Source: Candidatus Omnitrophota bacterium
Lineage (GTDB): Bacteria > Omnitrophota > Gorgyraeia > 2-01-FULL-45-10
Direction of reading: 5' to 3'
DNA: 50,612 bases
Assembly: GCA_030695905.1 (NCBI GenBank)
Contig: JAUYOL010000034.1
Span: forward strand, 1 to 50,612
A program made the position numbers and the translations under genes. The notes under the pieces were generated by a model. It saw only the letters and a list, made by a program, of their open reading frames with translations. It did not search any database and was not told the DNA's origin. Positions 23,447 to 30,962 of the stretch are shown here, piece after piece. How positions within the stretch are numbered: the stretch's first letter is position 1; each line of letters begins with the position of its first letter.

Positions 23447-24730
23447 ATGAAGATTCAAAAAGTAGAAGTGAGTAAAATTAACCCGGCTCCTTATAATCCG
23501 AGGGTCGACCTTAAGCCGGGCGATCAGGATTATGAAGCGCTGAAAGCGAGTATCCATACATTCGGCTATGTCGAGCCGCTTGTTTGGAATGAAAGGACGG
23601 GGACGCTTGTAAGCGGTCACCAGAGGCTAAAGGTATTAATAGAGGAAGGCGCCCCCGAAATAGAGGTAAGCGTTGTGGATTTACCGCTTGAAAAGGAAAA
23701 AGCCCTAAACCTTGCTTTAAACAAAATCCGAGGCGATTGGAACAAGGATAAGCTGGCCGAGATTTTAGAGGAACTATCCGGCACCCCTGAAATCGAGCTC
23801 ACGGGTTTTAATGCTCCTGAGATAAGCGAGATTTTGGATAGGGCTGAAGAGGTAAAAGAAGATGAATTTAACGCAGATGAAGAGCTTAATAAAATAGATC
23901 AAGCTATTACCAAGGAAGGTGATCTTATCATCCTTGGTAAGCACAGGCTTCTATGCGGTGATTCATCAAAAGAGGAAGACGTGGCAAAGTTAATAGGAGA
24001 TAGTAAGGTAAATCTTATATTTACCGATCCTCCATATAACGTTGATTATTATGGAGGTAATCGCCCGACTCCTGAGAATGCGCGACCAAAGCAATGTAAA
24101 AATTGGAAGCGCATATACAACGATAACCTAACTCAGGGCGAATATGAGACGTGGTTAAAACAGATCATTACCAATGTCACACCTTATATAGGAAGCGGCG
24201 CGCCTATATATATCTGGAACGGATCAAAGCAGTTCGGTCCGATGTATACGATGCTGGCAGAGTTAGGATTCCATGTATCGTGCGTTATTACATGGGCGAA
24301 GGAGAGTTTCTCAATAGGATATTCTGACTACCAGATGCAGACAGAGTTCTGCCTCTACGGCTGGAAAGAAGATAATGGCGCCCATAAATGGCATGGCCCC
24401 AATAACGAGACCAATTTATGGCAGATAAAGAGAGACTCGACTTCAAGCTATAATCACCCGACACAAAAGCCAGTAGCGTTAGCACATCGCGCGATAAAGA
24501 ATAGTTCCAAGCGAGGAGATATCGTTCTCGATTTATTCCTTGGCTCAGGGACTACTCTAATCGGCGCGGAAGGCCTGAACAGAGTCTGTTACGGAATGGA
24601 AATAGACCCGAATTATTGTGACGTGATTGTAAAAAGATTTATAAAGTTGGTTGGCGAAGAAAATGTTTCAGAAGAAATCCGCGACAAATATATAGGTAAA
24701 GAAAAAGGAGGTGAAACAGAAAATGGATAA
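23447..24730 (+). CDS. ParB-domain-containing site-specific DNA methyltransferase
   Basis: The protein has 427 residues in two parts. Residues 1-130 form a ParB/Srx-like domain (INPAPYNPR at about 11-19, VSGHQRLKVL near 55-64). Residues 155-415 form an amino-methyltransferase with catalytic motif IV DPPY at 194-197 and the AdoMet-binding motif LDLFLGSGTT near residue 355, the N-terminal DPPY/C-terminal FxGxG order of the beta class (N6-adenine or N4-cytosine). This fusion is typical of phage and prophage modules next to terminase genes, where it modifies DNA before packaging. The start has AAAGGAGGA about 10 nt upstream. It overlaps the next gene by 8 nt (ATGGATAA), so translation is probably coupled. 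No cognate restriction enzyme is present. Confidence 0.9.
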   Translation: MKIQKVEVSKINPAPYNPRVDLKPGDQDYEALKASIHTFGYVEPLVWNERTGTLVSGHQRLKVLIEEGAPEIEVSVVDLPLEKEKALNLALNKIRGDWNKDKLAEILEELSGTPEIELTGFNAPEISEILDRAEEVKEDEFNADEELNKIDQAITKEGDLIILGKHRLLCGDSSKEEDVAKLIGDSKVNLIFTDPPYNVDYYGGNRPTPENARPKQCKNWKRIYNDNLTQGEYETWLKQIITNVTPYIGSGAPIYIWNGSKQFGPMYTMLAELGFHVSCVITWAKESFSIGYSDYQMQTEFCLYGWKEDNGAHKWHGPNNETNLWQIKRDSTSSYNHPTQKPVALAHRAIKNSSKRGDIVLDLFLGSGTTLIGAEGLNRVCYGMEIDPNYCDVIVKRFIKLVGEENVSEEIRDKYIGKEKGGETENG

Positions 24731-25400
24731 TCCGGTTGATAACAAAAATAAGGAAGAAAGCCCTGTATTTAAAATCATACAGGAGATCAAAGATAAGACT
24801 CGAGACGCTAAAGATATGCCTAAAGAATCAAGGCAGGAGTGTGTTGAAACCCTGTATTCCGAAGGTTATTCCGTATCGCAGATAGCGCAGCTTTTAGATA
24901 GAAGCGAGAAAACGATAAAACGGGATATTCAGGATATAAGGCAAAGAGGTTCCGTAAGACCCAGCGTTGAACTGGCGGCCCAGCTTGTAGGTGACATGCT
25001 TAAGAAGCTTGAAGTATGCCATTCGTATCTTGTGAGAATAGCCCACTCAAAAGAAGGGTCTTTGCAGGAAAAATCCCAGGCCGTTTATTATGCCTCAAAA
25101 ATAATAACGGAAATGACCGAGCGGCTCCAAACTCTAGGATATCTTCCTTCGGCTCCCCAGAAAGTAATAGGAGATATTTATCATCATAATGATTGTGATG
25201 ATAAATCAATCGCGGAAGCTAAAGAAAAGCTTAAAGAAATCGAGAAAATTGCGCAAGAGACAGGCGCTCTCGATGAAGACACAAAAAAGCGCATCGAGTT
25301 ATTGAAGACAAAAATCGAGAAGACAGAGATAGTCAAAGAAGTGGAAGATTTAGGTAAAGACCAAAACAGCAAAAATAAGGAGGAAACAAAAAATGAGTAA
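24723..25400 (+). CDS. HTH protein, candidate small terminase subunit
   Basis: I take the ATG at 24723, not the GTG at 24711, because AAAGGAGGT (24704-24712) is then correctly spaced; this gives 225 residues. An HTH occupies about residues 40-80 (ECVETLYSEGYSVSQIAQLLDRSEKTIKRDI), followed by a helical middle and a Glu/Lys-rich coiled-coil tail. Position directly before the large terminase and overlap with both neighbours fit a small terminase subunit that recognises viral DNA and loads the motor. The HTH is of the general sigma70-region-4/terminase type, so a plain regulator remains possible. Confidence 0.65.
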   Translation: MDNPVDNKNKEESPVFKIIQEIKDKTRDAKDMPKESRQECVETLYSEGYSVSQIAQLLDRSEKTIKRDIQDIRQRGSVRPSVELAAQLVGDMLKKLEVCHSYLVRIAHSKEGSLQEKSQAVYYASKIITEMTERLQTLGYLPSAPQKVIGDIYHHNDCDDKSIAEAKEKLKEIEKIAQETGALDEDTKKRIELLKTKIEKTEIVKEVEDLGKDQNSKNKEETKNE

Positions 25401-27069
25401 TATAAATAATAGCGAAAGAGAGTTAAGAAAAAGTCTAGGCGAAAAATCAATCGAGGCATTCGCGAGGCTGTATTTTTCCCACTACCTTAAAAACGAAATA
25501 TGCTCATTCCATAAAGATTTATATAGAATCCTTATGGAAATGGTCAGTGCTAGGGGAAAACATACGGCTATAGCCGCTCCGAGGGACAGCGCGAAAAGCT
25601 CCATCGTAAGCTTAATATATGTCCTCTGGTGTATATGTTATAGAAAAGAACCCTATATGGTCATATTGTCGGAAACACATGACCAGGCCGTGGACTTACT
25701 GTCACACGTAAAAGATGAGCTCGACTCAAACAATGAGCTGATAGAGGATTTTCCCGAAGCATGTGACATTGACAAGGCCGCTGTTTGGAAAGAAGATGAA
25801 GTAATTACGGCTAATAGGATTAAAATTATCGCGCTAGGAGCAGGGCAGAAGATTCGTGGCAGAAGGAATAAACAGTTCAGGCCTTCACTTGTGATACTGG
25901 ATGATATCGAAGGAGATATGGCCGTAAGAAACCTGGAACAGCGGAAAAAGTTATATGAGTGGTTTACAAAGGCTGTATTAAACGCAGGGTCTGAGAATAC
26001 CAATTATATAGTGATAGGCACTATCCTGGATTACGATTCGCTCTTAGCCAAACTGATTTCCGATACACAAGAAAAGAAATGGGATAAGTATATTTATAAA
26101 GCTGTGGTAAGTTTTTCAAAGAACCAACAGCTTTGGGATAACGATTGGTCCCGGATATTAGACTGTCAGGATGGCTATAAAGATAAAGAAGGCCCGGAGG
26201 GAGCGCTAGAGTTTTTCAAAGATCATGAAAAAGAGATGATGGAAGGTGTCAGTGTCTTGTGGGAGGACAAGGAAAGCTTCTATCAATTGATGTTGGCTCG
26301 TGCTTACAATGAGGCAAGCTTTAATTCGGAAAAACAGAATGAGCCCTTAAGACCTGAAGAACAGAGCCTCAGTATGAATGAGGCGCGTTTCTGGGATGAC
26401 GAGTTTAAGACAGAAGAAGCGCTTCTAAAGTCTTTGAGCGATGATATACAGGTAGTAGGCGCTCTTGACCCCAGTTTAGGATTAAAAGGAAAGTCCGGCG
26501 ACTTCTCCGCGATAATAACGCTTGTCAAAGACAATAAAACAGGCATTGCTTATGTGCTTGACGCTGACATAGAGAAGCTAACTCTAGATAATCTATATGA
26601 AGCCGTTGTCGAACATTGCAGGAATAGGCGTTATGGCAGATTTGTTATCGAAGAGAATAACTTTCAGGCAGCCGTTATCCTTGCGATAAATGAACGCTTA
26701 AGTGAACGGGGAATAGATTTTTCTGTCGAAGGGAAAGGTAATTTTTCCGATAAAAAGGGAAGAATTCAGATGCTGCAATCTCCGATTAAAAGAGGAAAGA
26801 TTCGATTCTCGCGAAAGCATGCGAAGCTATTAGAGCAGTTGAAATATTTTCCGCGCGGTTCTCACGATGACGGTCCTGATGCTCTTCAAATGGCGTTTGA
26901 AGCGGCTGACGATGATAATCATAGAACCAGATGGCTTCCGTTAACAGGAGGAGATGACTATATGCCGGGCAGCGCTTATTGGACTGAGCATGATAGGTTA
27001 ACAAAAGACCCCAATGCTAAGTATTATGGAGATGCATACAATGATTATGATGATGGCGGCGATGATTAA
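25393..27069 (+). CDS. Phage terminase large subunit (packaging ATPase/nuclease)
   Basis: The protein has 558 residues. The N-terminal ATPase has a Walker A-like APRDSAKSS at about 62-70 and Walker B LVILDD at 166-171. The C-terminal half has the RNase H-fold nuclease pattern: GALDPSLG...GDFSA near 355-375, FVIEENNFQ, and SHDDGPDALQMA near the end, which supply acidic metal ligands. Length and order are normal for a functional large terminase. The ATG overlaps the previous stop by 8 nt (ATGAGTAA) with AAGGAGG upstream. A terminator follows at once and no portal, protease or capsid gene is seen, so the packaging module stands alone in this window. Confidence 0.9.
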   Translation: MSNINNSERELRKSLGEKSIEAFARLYFSHYLKNEICSFHKDLYRILMEMVSARGKHTAIAAPRDSAKSSIVSLIYVLWCICYRKEPYMVILSETHDQAVDLLSHVKDELDSNNELIEDFPEACDIDKAAVWKEDEVITANRIKIIALGAGQKIRGRRNKQFRPSLVILDDIEGDMAVRNLEQRKKLYEWFTKAVLNAGSENTNYIVIGTILDYDSLLAKLISDTQEKKWDKYIYKAVVSFSKNQQLWDNDWSRILDCQDGYKDKEGPEGALEFFKDHEKEMMEGVSVLWEDKESFYQLMLARAYNEASFNSEKQNEPLRPEEQSLSMNEARFWDDEFKTEEALLKSLSDDIQVVGALDPSLGLKGKSGDFSAIITLVKDNKTGIAYVLDADIEKLTLDNLYEAVVEHCRNRRYGRFVIEENNFQAAVILAINERLSERGIDFSVEGKGNFSDKKGRIQMLQSPIKRGKIRFSRKHAKLLEQLKYFPRGSHDDGPDALQMAFEAADDDNHRTRWLPLTGGDDYMPGSAYWTEHDRLTKDPNAKYYGDAYNDYDDGGDD

Positions 27070-27093
27070 ATTTAAGCTCAATTAGCATCATGA

Positions 27094-27136
27094 AAATCCC
27101 TCGGTGGATATTAATTTTACCGAGGGATTTTTTGTT
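27094..27136 (+). terminator. Rho-independent terminator after the terminase gene
   Basis: AAATCCCTCGGT (27094-27105) pairs perfectly with ACCGAGGGATTT (27119-27130) around a 13-nt loop and runs into a T-rich tail (TTTTTTGTTATT). It closes the methyltransferase-terminase transcript 25 nt after the stop codon. Confidence 0.85.
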
Positions 27137-27157
27137 ATTATTTTTCCTTATCAAACA

Positions 27158-27166
27158 TGTTATAAT
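27158..27166 (+). promoter_or_regulatory. Extended -10 promoter for the HEAT/RpoC-like gene
   Basis: TG-n-TATAAT at 27158-27166 is a perfect extended -10. No convincing -35 is seen 17 nt upstream. The start site would be near 27173, leaving a very short leader with AGGAG at 27177-27181 ahead of the ATG at 27190. Together with the terminator just upstream it makes this gene its own transcription unit. Confidence 0.6.
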
Positions 27167-27189
27167 ATAAACTTATAGGAGAAAAATAT

Positions 27190-28878
27190 ATGCTTTCACG
27201 CCATCAAAATATAATCGAAAGATTAAATACGGATAATGAACAGGTTCGAGCCGAAGTTGTTTCAATTCTCGAATCCATGGGAAAAGAAGTCGTAGATTCG
27301 CTTATTTTTGTACTAATGGAGTCCCATAATAAAAATATACAGTTTGGCGCGATAGATGCCTTGGGGCGCATAGGAGATGACGAAGCGGTAGATGCAATTG
27401 TGTTTAGTGCGTTTTTTGACCCCATCTTATCATCACGACCGAACACACTTAAAGCTCTTATTAGAATTGGAGAAAGAACAGATTACGAGAATATTATACA
27501 ATTTTTCTTAATGTATTATAATTCCGAAGAATCCGATGTCTATAGCGCAAGAATTATGCGTTATATCGGCTATCTTGTAACGTACGCTATGTACTCTCAT
27601 AAGAGATTAGGTGAAATCAGTAAATATAAATCTATTCTCATCAATGCGCTATACAGCAAAAATACGTTAGTTCGTTCTGCTGCTGGTTCTGCGCTTTTTG
27701 ACGTTGGATCAATAAGACCTATTCTTAACGCATTGGAATTTTGTAAAGACGCAGAAATTAGAAAAGACGCCTCATTGACTCTTAATGATATCGCCTATAG
27801 GTATATTATGCTGGGAACAGGAAAAGATGATATCGTGGCGATAAGGAAAGCACTATATCGCGCATGTGTTGATGATGATAAAAATGTGAGAAAGGCAGCC
27901 AAGTCGTCATTAGATTATCTAGCCAGTGTTATTAAATTTGAGAAAAATAATAAAATACGAAAAGCTTCTGTGCGCAATTCCTTTCTAAAAATCTTTAAAG
28001 ATTTGACTATAACGGAAGAAGATTGTGGCTGCGAAGGTGGCGTATTTTTTTCGGAAATAGCACAAAAAGGGAAAATCATAAGACCTTTGAAGAAAAGAAT
28101 TGTCGGGCGTTGTTGTGGTTCGGATGTTAGATGGGGCGCCAAAGGGGACGTAATAGTTAGAAAAGGGAAGTTTATAACCAAAACAGTTGCGAACGAATTA
28201 GAAAAAGCCGGTAAAGAAGTAATTATGGTAAGGAGCGTTATCCATTGTCAAGCAAAAGAAGGGATATGTTTAAAATGTTTTGGCAAATATAATTTTGCGG
28301 GTGATGTTGCCAAAGTGGGCGAAAAAATAGGTAATAAAGCGGCGTCTTGGTGGGCAAGATTAAAATTTAATAAACATGTGATAGAGTTATTGGAGGCACG
28401 TAGGCCCGAAAATCCTGCTATCATATGTGAGGTAGACGGTTGTATTGTTATCTATAGTGAAAAATCACGCGGAGTAAAAATTTTTATAGGGGAAGATAAA
28501 GTTAATAAAGAATACATTATTCCACGAGACAGAATGATTATTGTTGATGTAATGGATGGAGCCTTTTGCGGTCAAGAGTTGACTGACGGTCGCCTTGATC
28601 CCTGTGATATTTTTAGGATAAGGGGCACCGCTAAGTTGAAGGAATATATATTGAACGAGATGTTATATTATATGCCACAAAGTGATTTTGACGAAAGGCT
28701 CATTGAATTATTCGTTAAGGAAGCTATAAAGGTAAAAATAATTAACCCCGGCGATAGCAGATTTAAGAAAAACCAAATAGTTACTATGAGAGAAAGCATA
28801 GCCGAAAATAGTCGCCTTCCTCGTAAAAGTAAGCATGCTATATGTGAGCCGTTTTTTGCCGGAATTCAGTTTAAATAA
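27190..28878 (+). CDS. HEAT-repeat protein fused to a C-terminal fragment of RNA polymerase beta' (RpoC-like, no trigger loop)
   Basis: The protein has 562 residues. Residues 1 to about 270 are HEAT-like repeats (VRAEVVSILESMG, AIDALGRIGDDEAVDAI and so on). From about 276 the sequence follows RpoC: TEEDCGCEGG, PLKKRIVGR, VRSVIHC, GICLKCFGK, GEKIGNKAAS, IELLEARRPENPAIICEVDG, EYIIPRD, LTDGRLDPCDIFRIRG, INPGDSRF, and it ends at EPFFAGI where RpoC has EPVLLGI. Cysteines at codons 28024, 28246, 28267 and 28276 are spaced 74, 7 and 3 residues apart, equal to the E. coli beta' zinc site 814/888/895/898. The trigger-loop/bridge-helix stretch expected after GEKIG is replaced by a few residues, and the catalytic NADFDGD domain is absent, so it cannot polymerise. 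I infer a polymerase mimic or regulator. The frame is intact, arguing against a pseudogene. Confidence 0.8.
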   Translation: MLSRHQNIIERLNTDNEQVRAEVVSILESMGKEVVDSLIFVLMESHNKNIQFGAIDALGRIGDDEAVDAIVFSAFFDPILSSRPNTLKALIRIGERTDYENIIQFFLMYYNSEESDVYSARIMRYIGYLVTYAMYSHKRLGEISKYKSILINALYSKNTLVRSAAGSALFDVGSIRPILNALEFCKDAEIRKDASLTLNDIAYRYIMLGTGKDDIVAIRKALYRACVDDDKNVRKAAKSSLDYLASVIKFEKNNKIRKASVRNSFLKIFKDLTITEEDCGCEGGVFFSEIAQKGKIIRPLKKRIVGRCCGSDVRWGAKGDVIVRKGKFITKTVANELEKAGKEVIMVRSVIHCQAKEGICLKCFGKYNFAGDVAKVGEKIGNKAASWWARLKFNKHVIELLEARRPENPAIICEVDGCIVIYSEKSRGVKIFIGEDKVNKEYIIPRDRMIIVDVMDGAFCGQELTDGRLDPCDIFRIRGTAKLKEYILNEMLYYMPQSDFDERLIELFVKEAIKVKIINPGDSRFKKNQIVTMRESIAENSRLPRKSKHAICEPFFAGIQFK

Positions 28879-28905
28879 TATAGATTTGCAGTTTCAAACC
28901 CCAAA

Positions 28906-29051
28906 TGTCCGGACAAATAACGGGACATTTTACATCTCTTTATATAGCAATTAGTTGCGACTTTTGTCCATAGAAGACAGTGGACAAGATTGGACAAAAA
29001 AGCGATTATTTTGTCCAGCAATTGTCCAATTTCGAACCTTTAGACATGTCC
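28906..29051. repeat. Cluster of TGTCC/GGACA motifs in a long intergenic region
   Basis: The region 28879-29300 has no gene. Its first half holds eight TGTCC-type motifs in both orientations within 146 bases: TGTCCGGACA at 28906, GGGACA at 28922, TTGTCC at 28964, GGACAA at 28982 and 28992, TTGTCC at 29011 and 29022, TGTCC at 29047. Several pair as hairpins, for example TGGACAAAA (28991) with TTTTGTCCA (29009). This could be a multi-site operator, an iteron-like array or remnants of a mobile element. Confidence 0.55.
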
Positions 29052-29092
29052 GAATACCTCTCTAAAATTCGCCTCTCTGATTTCGAAAATTC

Positions 29093-29121
29093 TTGTTTTC
29101 TATGATTCAGGATTGTATAAT
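29093..29121 (+). promoter_or_regulatory. Candidate promoter upstream of the GIY-YIG gene
   Basis: TTGTTT (29093-29098), a 17-nt spacer and TATAAT (29116-29121) make a good sigma70-type promoter. Transcription from it would read through the structured repeat into the nuclease gene at 29301, so the repeat would be part of the mRNA leader. Confidence 0.5.
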
Positions 29122-29148
29122 AGCGCTTAAGAATTGAGAGATACATTC

Positions 29149-29288
29149 AGGGGGAGAGGATAGCCCCCCTACCATGGTTCGACGCGCCAAAAAACCTCTC
29201 TGGTAAAACTGAGAGGTTTTTTGGCTTGCTCACCATGGTGGTGAGCAAGCGAGCCGTCGCCTATTTCAGGCGAGCGCGCCGAACCACC
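29149..29288. repeat. Multi-branched inverted-repeat structure before the GIY-YIG gene
   Basis: Nested inverted repeats fill the region: a small hairpin AGGGGG/CCCCCT (29149-29170); an outer stem TGGTTCGACGCGC (from 29175) against GCGCGCCGAACCA (to 29286) with one mismatch; and inside it three arms, a perfect 14-bp stem (29187-29200 with 29211-29224), a perfect 11-bp stem GCTTGCTCACC/GGTGAGCAAGC (29224-29250) and a 6-bp stem TCGCCT/AGGCGA (29257-29273). The layout is cloverleaf-like. The 14-bp arm ends in GGTTTTTTGG and could also terminate transcription in either direction. Confidence 0.75.
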
Positions 29289-29300
29289 AAGAGGCTGATA

Positions 29301-29579
29301 ATGTGGCATGTTTATATAATCCAATGCGCTGATGATACACCCTACACCGGTACTACCACAGACATTCCTCGTCGAGTAAATGAGCATAACAGTAGTAAGG
29401 GCGGCAACTACACGAGAATCCGAAATCCCGTTAAACTTGTCTATAAAGAAGACCATCCCAATCGCTCAGAAGCCTTAAAGCGCGAAGCCCAGATCAAGCG
29501 CTGGACGAAACAGAAGAAACTTGCGCTTATAACTGGCGACACCTCTAGTCTGCATGATTTAAGCAAATCTCACGATTAG
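29301..29579 (+). CDS. GIY-YIG domain endonuclease (UPF0213/YhbQ-like)
   Basis: I start at the ATG at 29301, which gives MWHVYIIQCAD, the usual beginning of the family; the open frame extends upstream only through the structured repeat. The 92 residues hold HVYII (GIY position), PYTG (YIG position) and RRVNEHN with the catalytic-type arginine, then YTR...PVKLVY and EALKREAQIKRW, the pattern of stand-alone single-domain GIY-YIG proteins. These fold as nickases or nucleases acting on branched or specific DNA; some are mobile. The gene is flanked on both sides by strong inverted repeats, so I infer that gene and repeats form one element. A housekeeping repair role is the alternative. Confidence 0.88.
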   Translation: MWHVYIIQCADDTPYTGTTTDIPRRVNEHNSSKGGNYTRIRNPVKLVYKEDHPNRSEALKREAQIKRWTKQKKLALITGDTSSLHDLSKSHD

Positions 29580-29609
29580 TTCTCGACTTCAACCTCTCTT
29601 CCTCTCTTA

Positions 29610-29679
29610 GTTAATCGATGATTGGCCACATATTTACGAGATTTAAAACAGTGGTCATGGCCAATAATTCGATTAACTG
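29610..29679. repeat. Long imperfect hairpin downstream of the GIY-YIG gene
   Basis: AGTTAATCGA (29610-29619) pairs with TCGATTAACT (29670-29679), and ATTGGCCA (29622-29629) with TGGCCAAT (29659-29666), separated by a small internal loop and closed by a 29-nt loop. There is no T-run, so it is not a typical terminator. With the structure at 29149-29288 it brackets the nuclease gene. The rest of 29580-29760 is CT/GA-rich with a small GAGAGA/TCTCTC pairing near 29696-29720 and no gene. Confidence 0.65.
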
Positions 29680-29760
29680 AGAATCTTGAAAAAGGAGAGA
29701 GCGCCTCTCTCTATCTCTCCGCGGGAGACGTACCTTAGTAATGCTGCGAATGCTTTTTTG

Positions 29761-29817
29761 TTGACAATACGTTCATAGTGTACCATAATATAGAACAGTT
29801 GAACCATGTTATGGAAC
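29761..29817 (+). promoter_or_regulatory. Promoter with duplicated operator for the MNT/HEPN pair
   Basis: TTGACA (29761-29766), 17 nt and CATAAT (29784-29789) form a strong promoter. Two related 15-mers, ACCATAATATAGAAC (29782-29796) and ACCATGTTATGGAAC (29803-29817), lie 21 bp apart (two helical turns), matching at 12 of 15 positions. The first overlaps the -10 and the second the start site. This suits autorepression by the HTH domain of the antitoxin. Confidence 0.6.
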
Positions 29818-29836
29818 GTTAACCTACGAGGCATAT

Positions 29837-30463
29837 ATGCTGATACCCTTGCAAAGAAAAAAGATATTGGAAATATTCATGAGTGATCCCTCGGGGGAGA
29901 TACACTTGCGGGAGATCTCTCGTCTTTCCAAGGTTTCGTTAAATAATGTTAACAACACTATGCGGCAATTTGTAAAAGACGGTTTATTTAAAAGACGCGA
30001 AATCTCCAACATGTCTTTATTCAAGCCGGATCTTGATAGCGAAGACCTACTTAAGCTTTTCGAATATATAGAGCTAAAAAGGAAAACGGTATTTTACGGC
30101 AAAAATAAGAGCATCGCTCGCTTGTTAGAAAAATACACTGTCAATATTATCGAGCTATCAAAAAGACAAATACAGCTTGTGGTCCTTTTTGGATCAGTGG
30201 CTAGAGGCGAATGGGGCAAGGGCAGCGATATAGATATATTGGCTGTGAGTTCGAATAAAGATAAAGACGTTATTAATATCCTAAATAAAGCAAAAATAGA
30301 CGTAAGCCCTCTTCTCGAAATTACCCCGATCTCTACGACGATAGAAAAATTTACGGAAGGTCTCAAGAAAAAGACCGAGTTTTATCATGAATTGTGGAGC
30401 GATAGAATTGTTCTTTATAACGAATCATTATTCTGGCAATTAGTCAGGGAAGGGAATAGGTAA
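29837..30463 (+). CDS. HTH-MNT nucleotidyltransferase antitoxin (MntA-like)
   Basis: The protein has 208 residues. An N-terminal winged HTH (about residues 20-65, IHLREISRLSKVSLNNVNNTMRQF) is joined to a minimal nucleotidyltransferase domain (about 105-200) with GSVARGEWGKGSDIDILAV, an exact GS-x10-DxD motif. In known MntA/HepT systems this enzyme AMPylates and silences the HEPN toxin. The fused HTH would let the antitoxin also repress its own promoter, and paired repeats overlap the -10. The start has ACGAGG at 6 nt. Its stop overlaps the next ATG by one base (TAATG), so the pair is translationally coupled. The function is inferred from the family and pairing; both key aspartates are visible. 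Confidence 0.85.
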   Translation: MLIPLQRKKILEIFMSDPSGEIHLREISRLSKVSLNNVNNTMRQFVKDGLFKRREISNMSLFKPDLDSEDLLKLFEYIELKRKTVFYGKNKSIARLLEKYTVNIIELSKRQIQLVVLFGSVARGEWGKGSDIDILAVSSNKDKDVINILNKAKIDVSPLLEITPISTTIEKFTEGLKKKTEFYHELWSDRIVLYNESLFWQLVREGNR

Positions 30464-30960
30464 TGGCAAAAGATATTGAAAAAATATTACATGGATGTTT
30501 CCATCCAAAAGAAGGCCGGCCGAACCTGCATAAAGTGCCGGTTAATATAGAACGAGCAAGACAGCATATCGATAAAGCCCGCAAGAACCTACGGGCGATG
30601 AAAATAATGTTTGATAACGATCTATTCGACTGGACTATCATCTGCGGATATTACGCTATGTATCATGCTGTCTTAGCGGCTTTATTTAAGATAGGCATTC
30701 GCGCAACGGCCCATTACTGTGCTATAGCGGCATTTAAAGAATTCTATGTCAGGAGGGGCAGGGTAAGGCCCGAGTATATTAGTTACATTAAGAAAGCAAA
30801 GCAACTTGAGCAAAAATATGCCAATACCTTAGAAAAAGCACAAGAGGATAGAGTTATAGATCAATACGGGGTCGAAGTGCTTACAAATGACGATGCGGAA
30901 TGGATACTGGAAGATGCGAAAGATTTTGTACTTAAAATAGAAGAAGTGCTGGCGGGATAG
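30463..30960 (+). CDS. HEPN-domain protein, candidate toxin partner (HepT-like)
   Basis: The 165 residues are mostly helical: NIERARQHIDKARKNLRAMKIMF, DWTIICGYYAMYHAVLAALF, and a C-terminal acidic helix. The ICGYYAMYHAVLAAL stretch is characteristic of HEPN proteins. The usual RNase motif is R-x4-6-H; here I see IRATAHY, that is R-x3-H followed by a tyrosine, so the catalytic call is less certain. The gene overlaps the MNT gene by one base and is followed 2 nt later by the DUF3024 gene, suggesting a three-gene operon. Family role: ribonuclease toxin neutralised by the MNT protein through AMPylation of a tyrosine near the HEPN motif. Confidence 0.8.
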   Translation: MAKDIEKILHGCFHPKEGRPNLHKVPVNIERARQHIDKARKNLRAMKIMFDNDLFDWTIICGYYAMYHAVLAALFKIGIRATAHYCAIAAFKEFYVRRGRVRPEYISYIKKAKQLEQKYANTLEKAQEDRVIDQYGVEVLTNDDAEWILEDAKDFVLKIEEVLAG

Positions 30961-30962
30961 AC

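Noticed and set aside
24711-24713. GTG start for the small terminase-like gene
   Set aside because: It lies inside the AAAGGAGGT ribosome site; the ATG at 24723 is correctly spaced.
27190-28878. Pseudogene or frameshifted rpoC
   Set aside because: The frame is intact over 562 codons, zinc ligands are preserved at exact spacing, it has its own promoter, and the N-terminal part is HEAT rather than RpoC.
29226-29300. N-terminal extension of the GIY-YIG protein
   Set aside because: The extension translates the structured inverted repeats and the family normally starts at the ATG at 29301.
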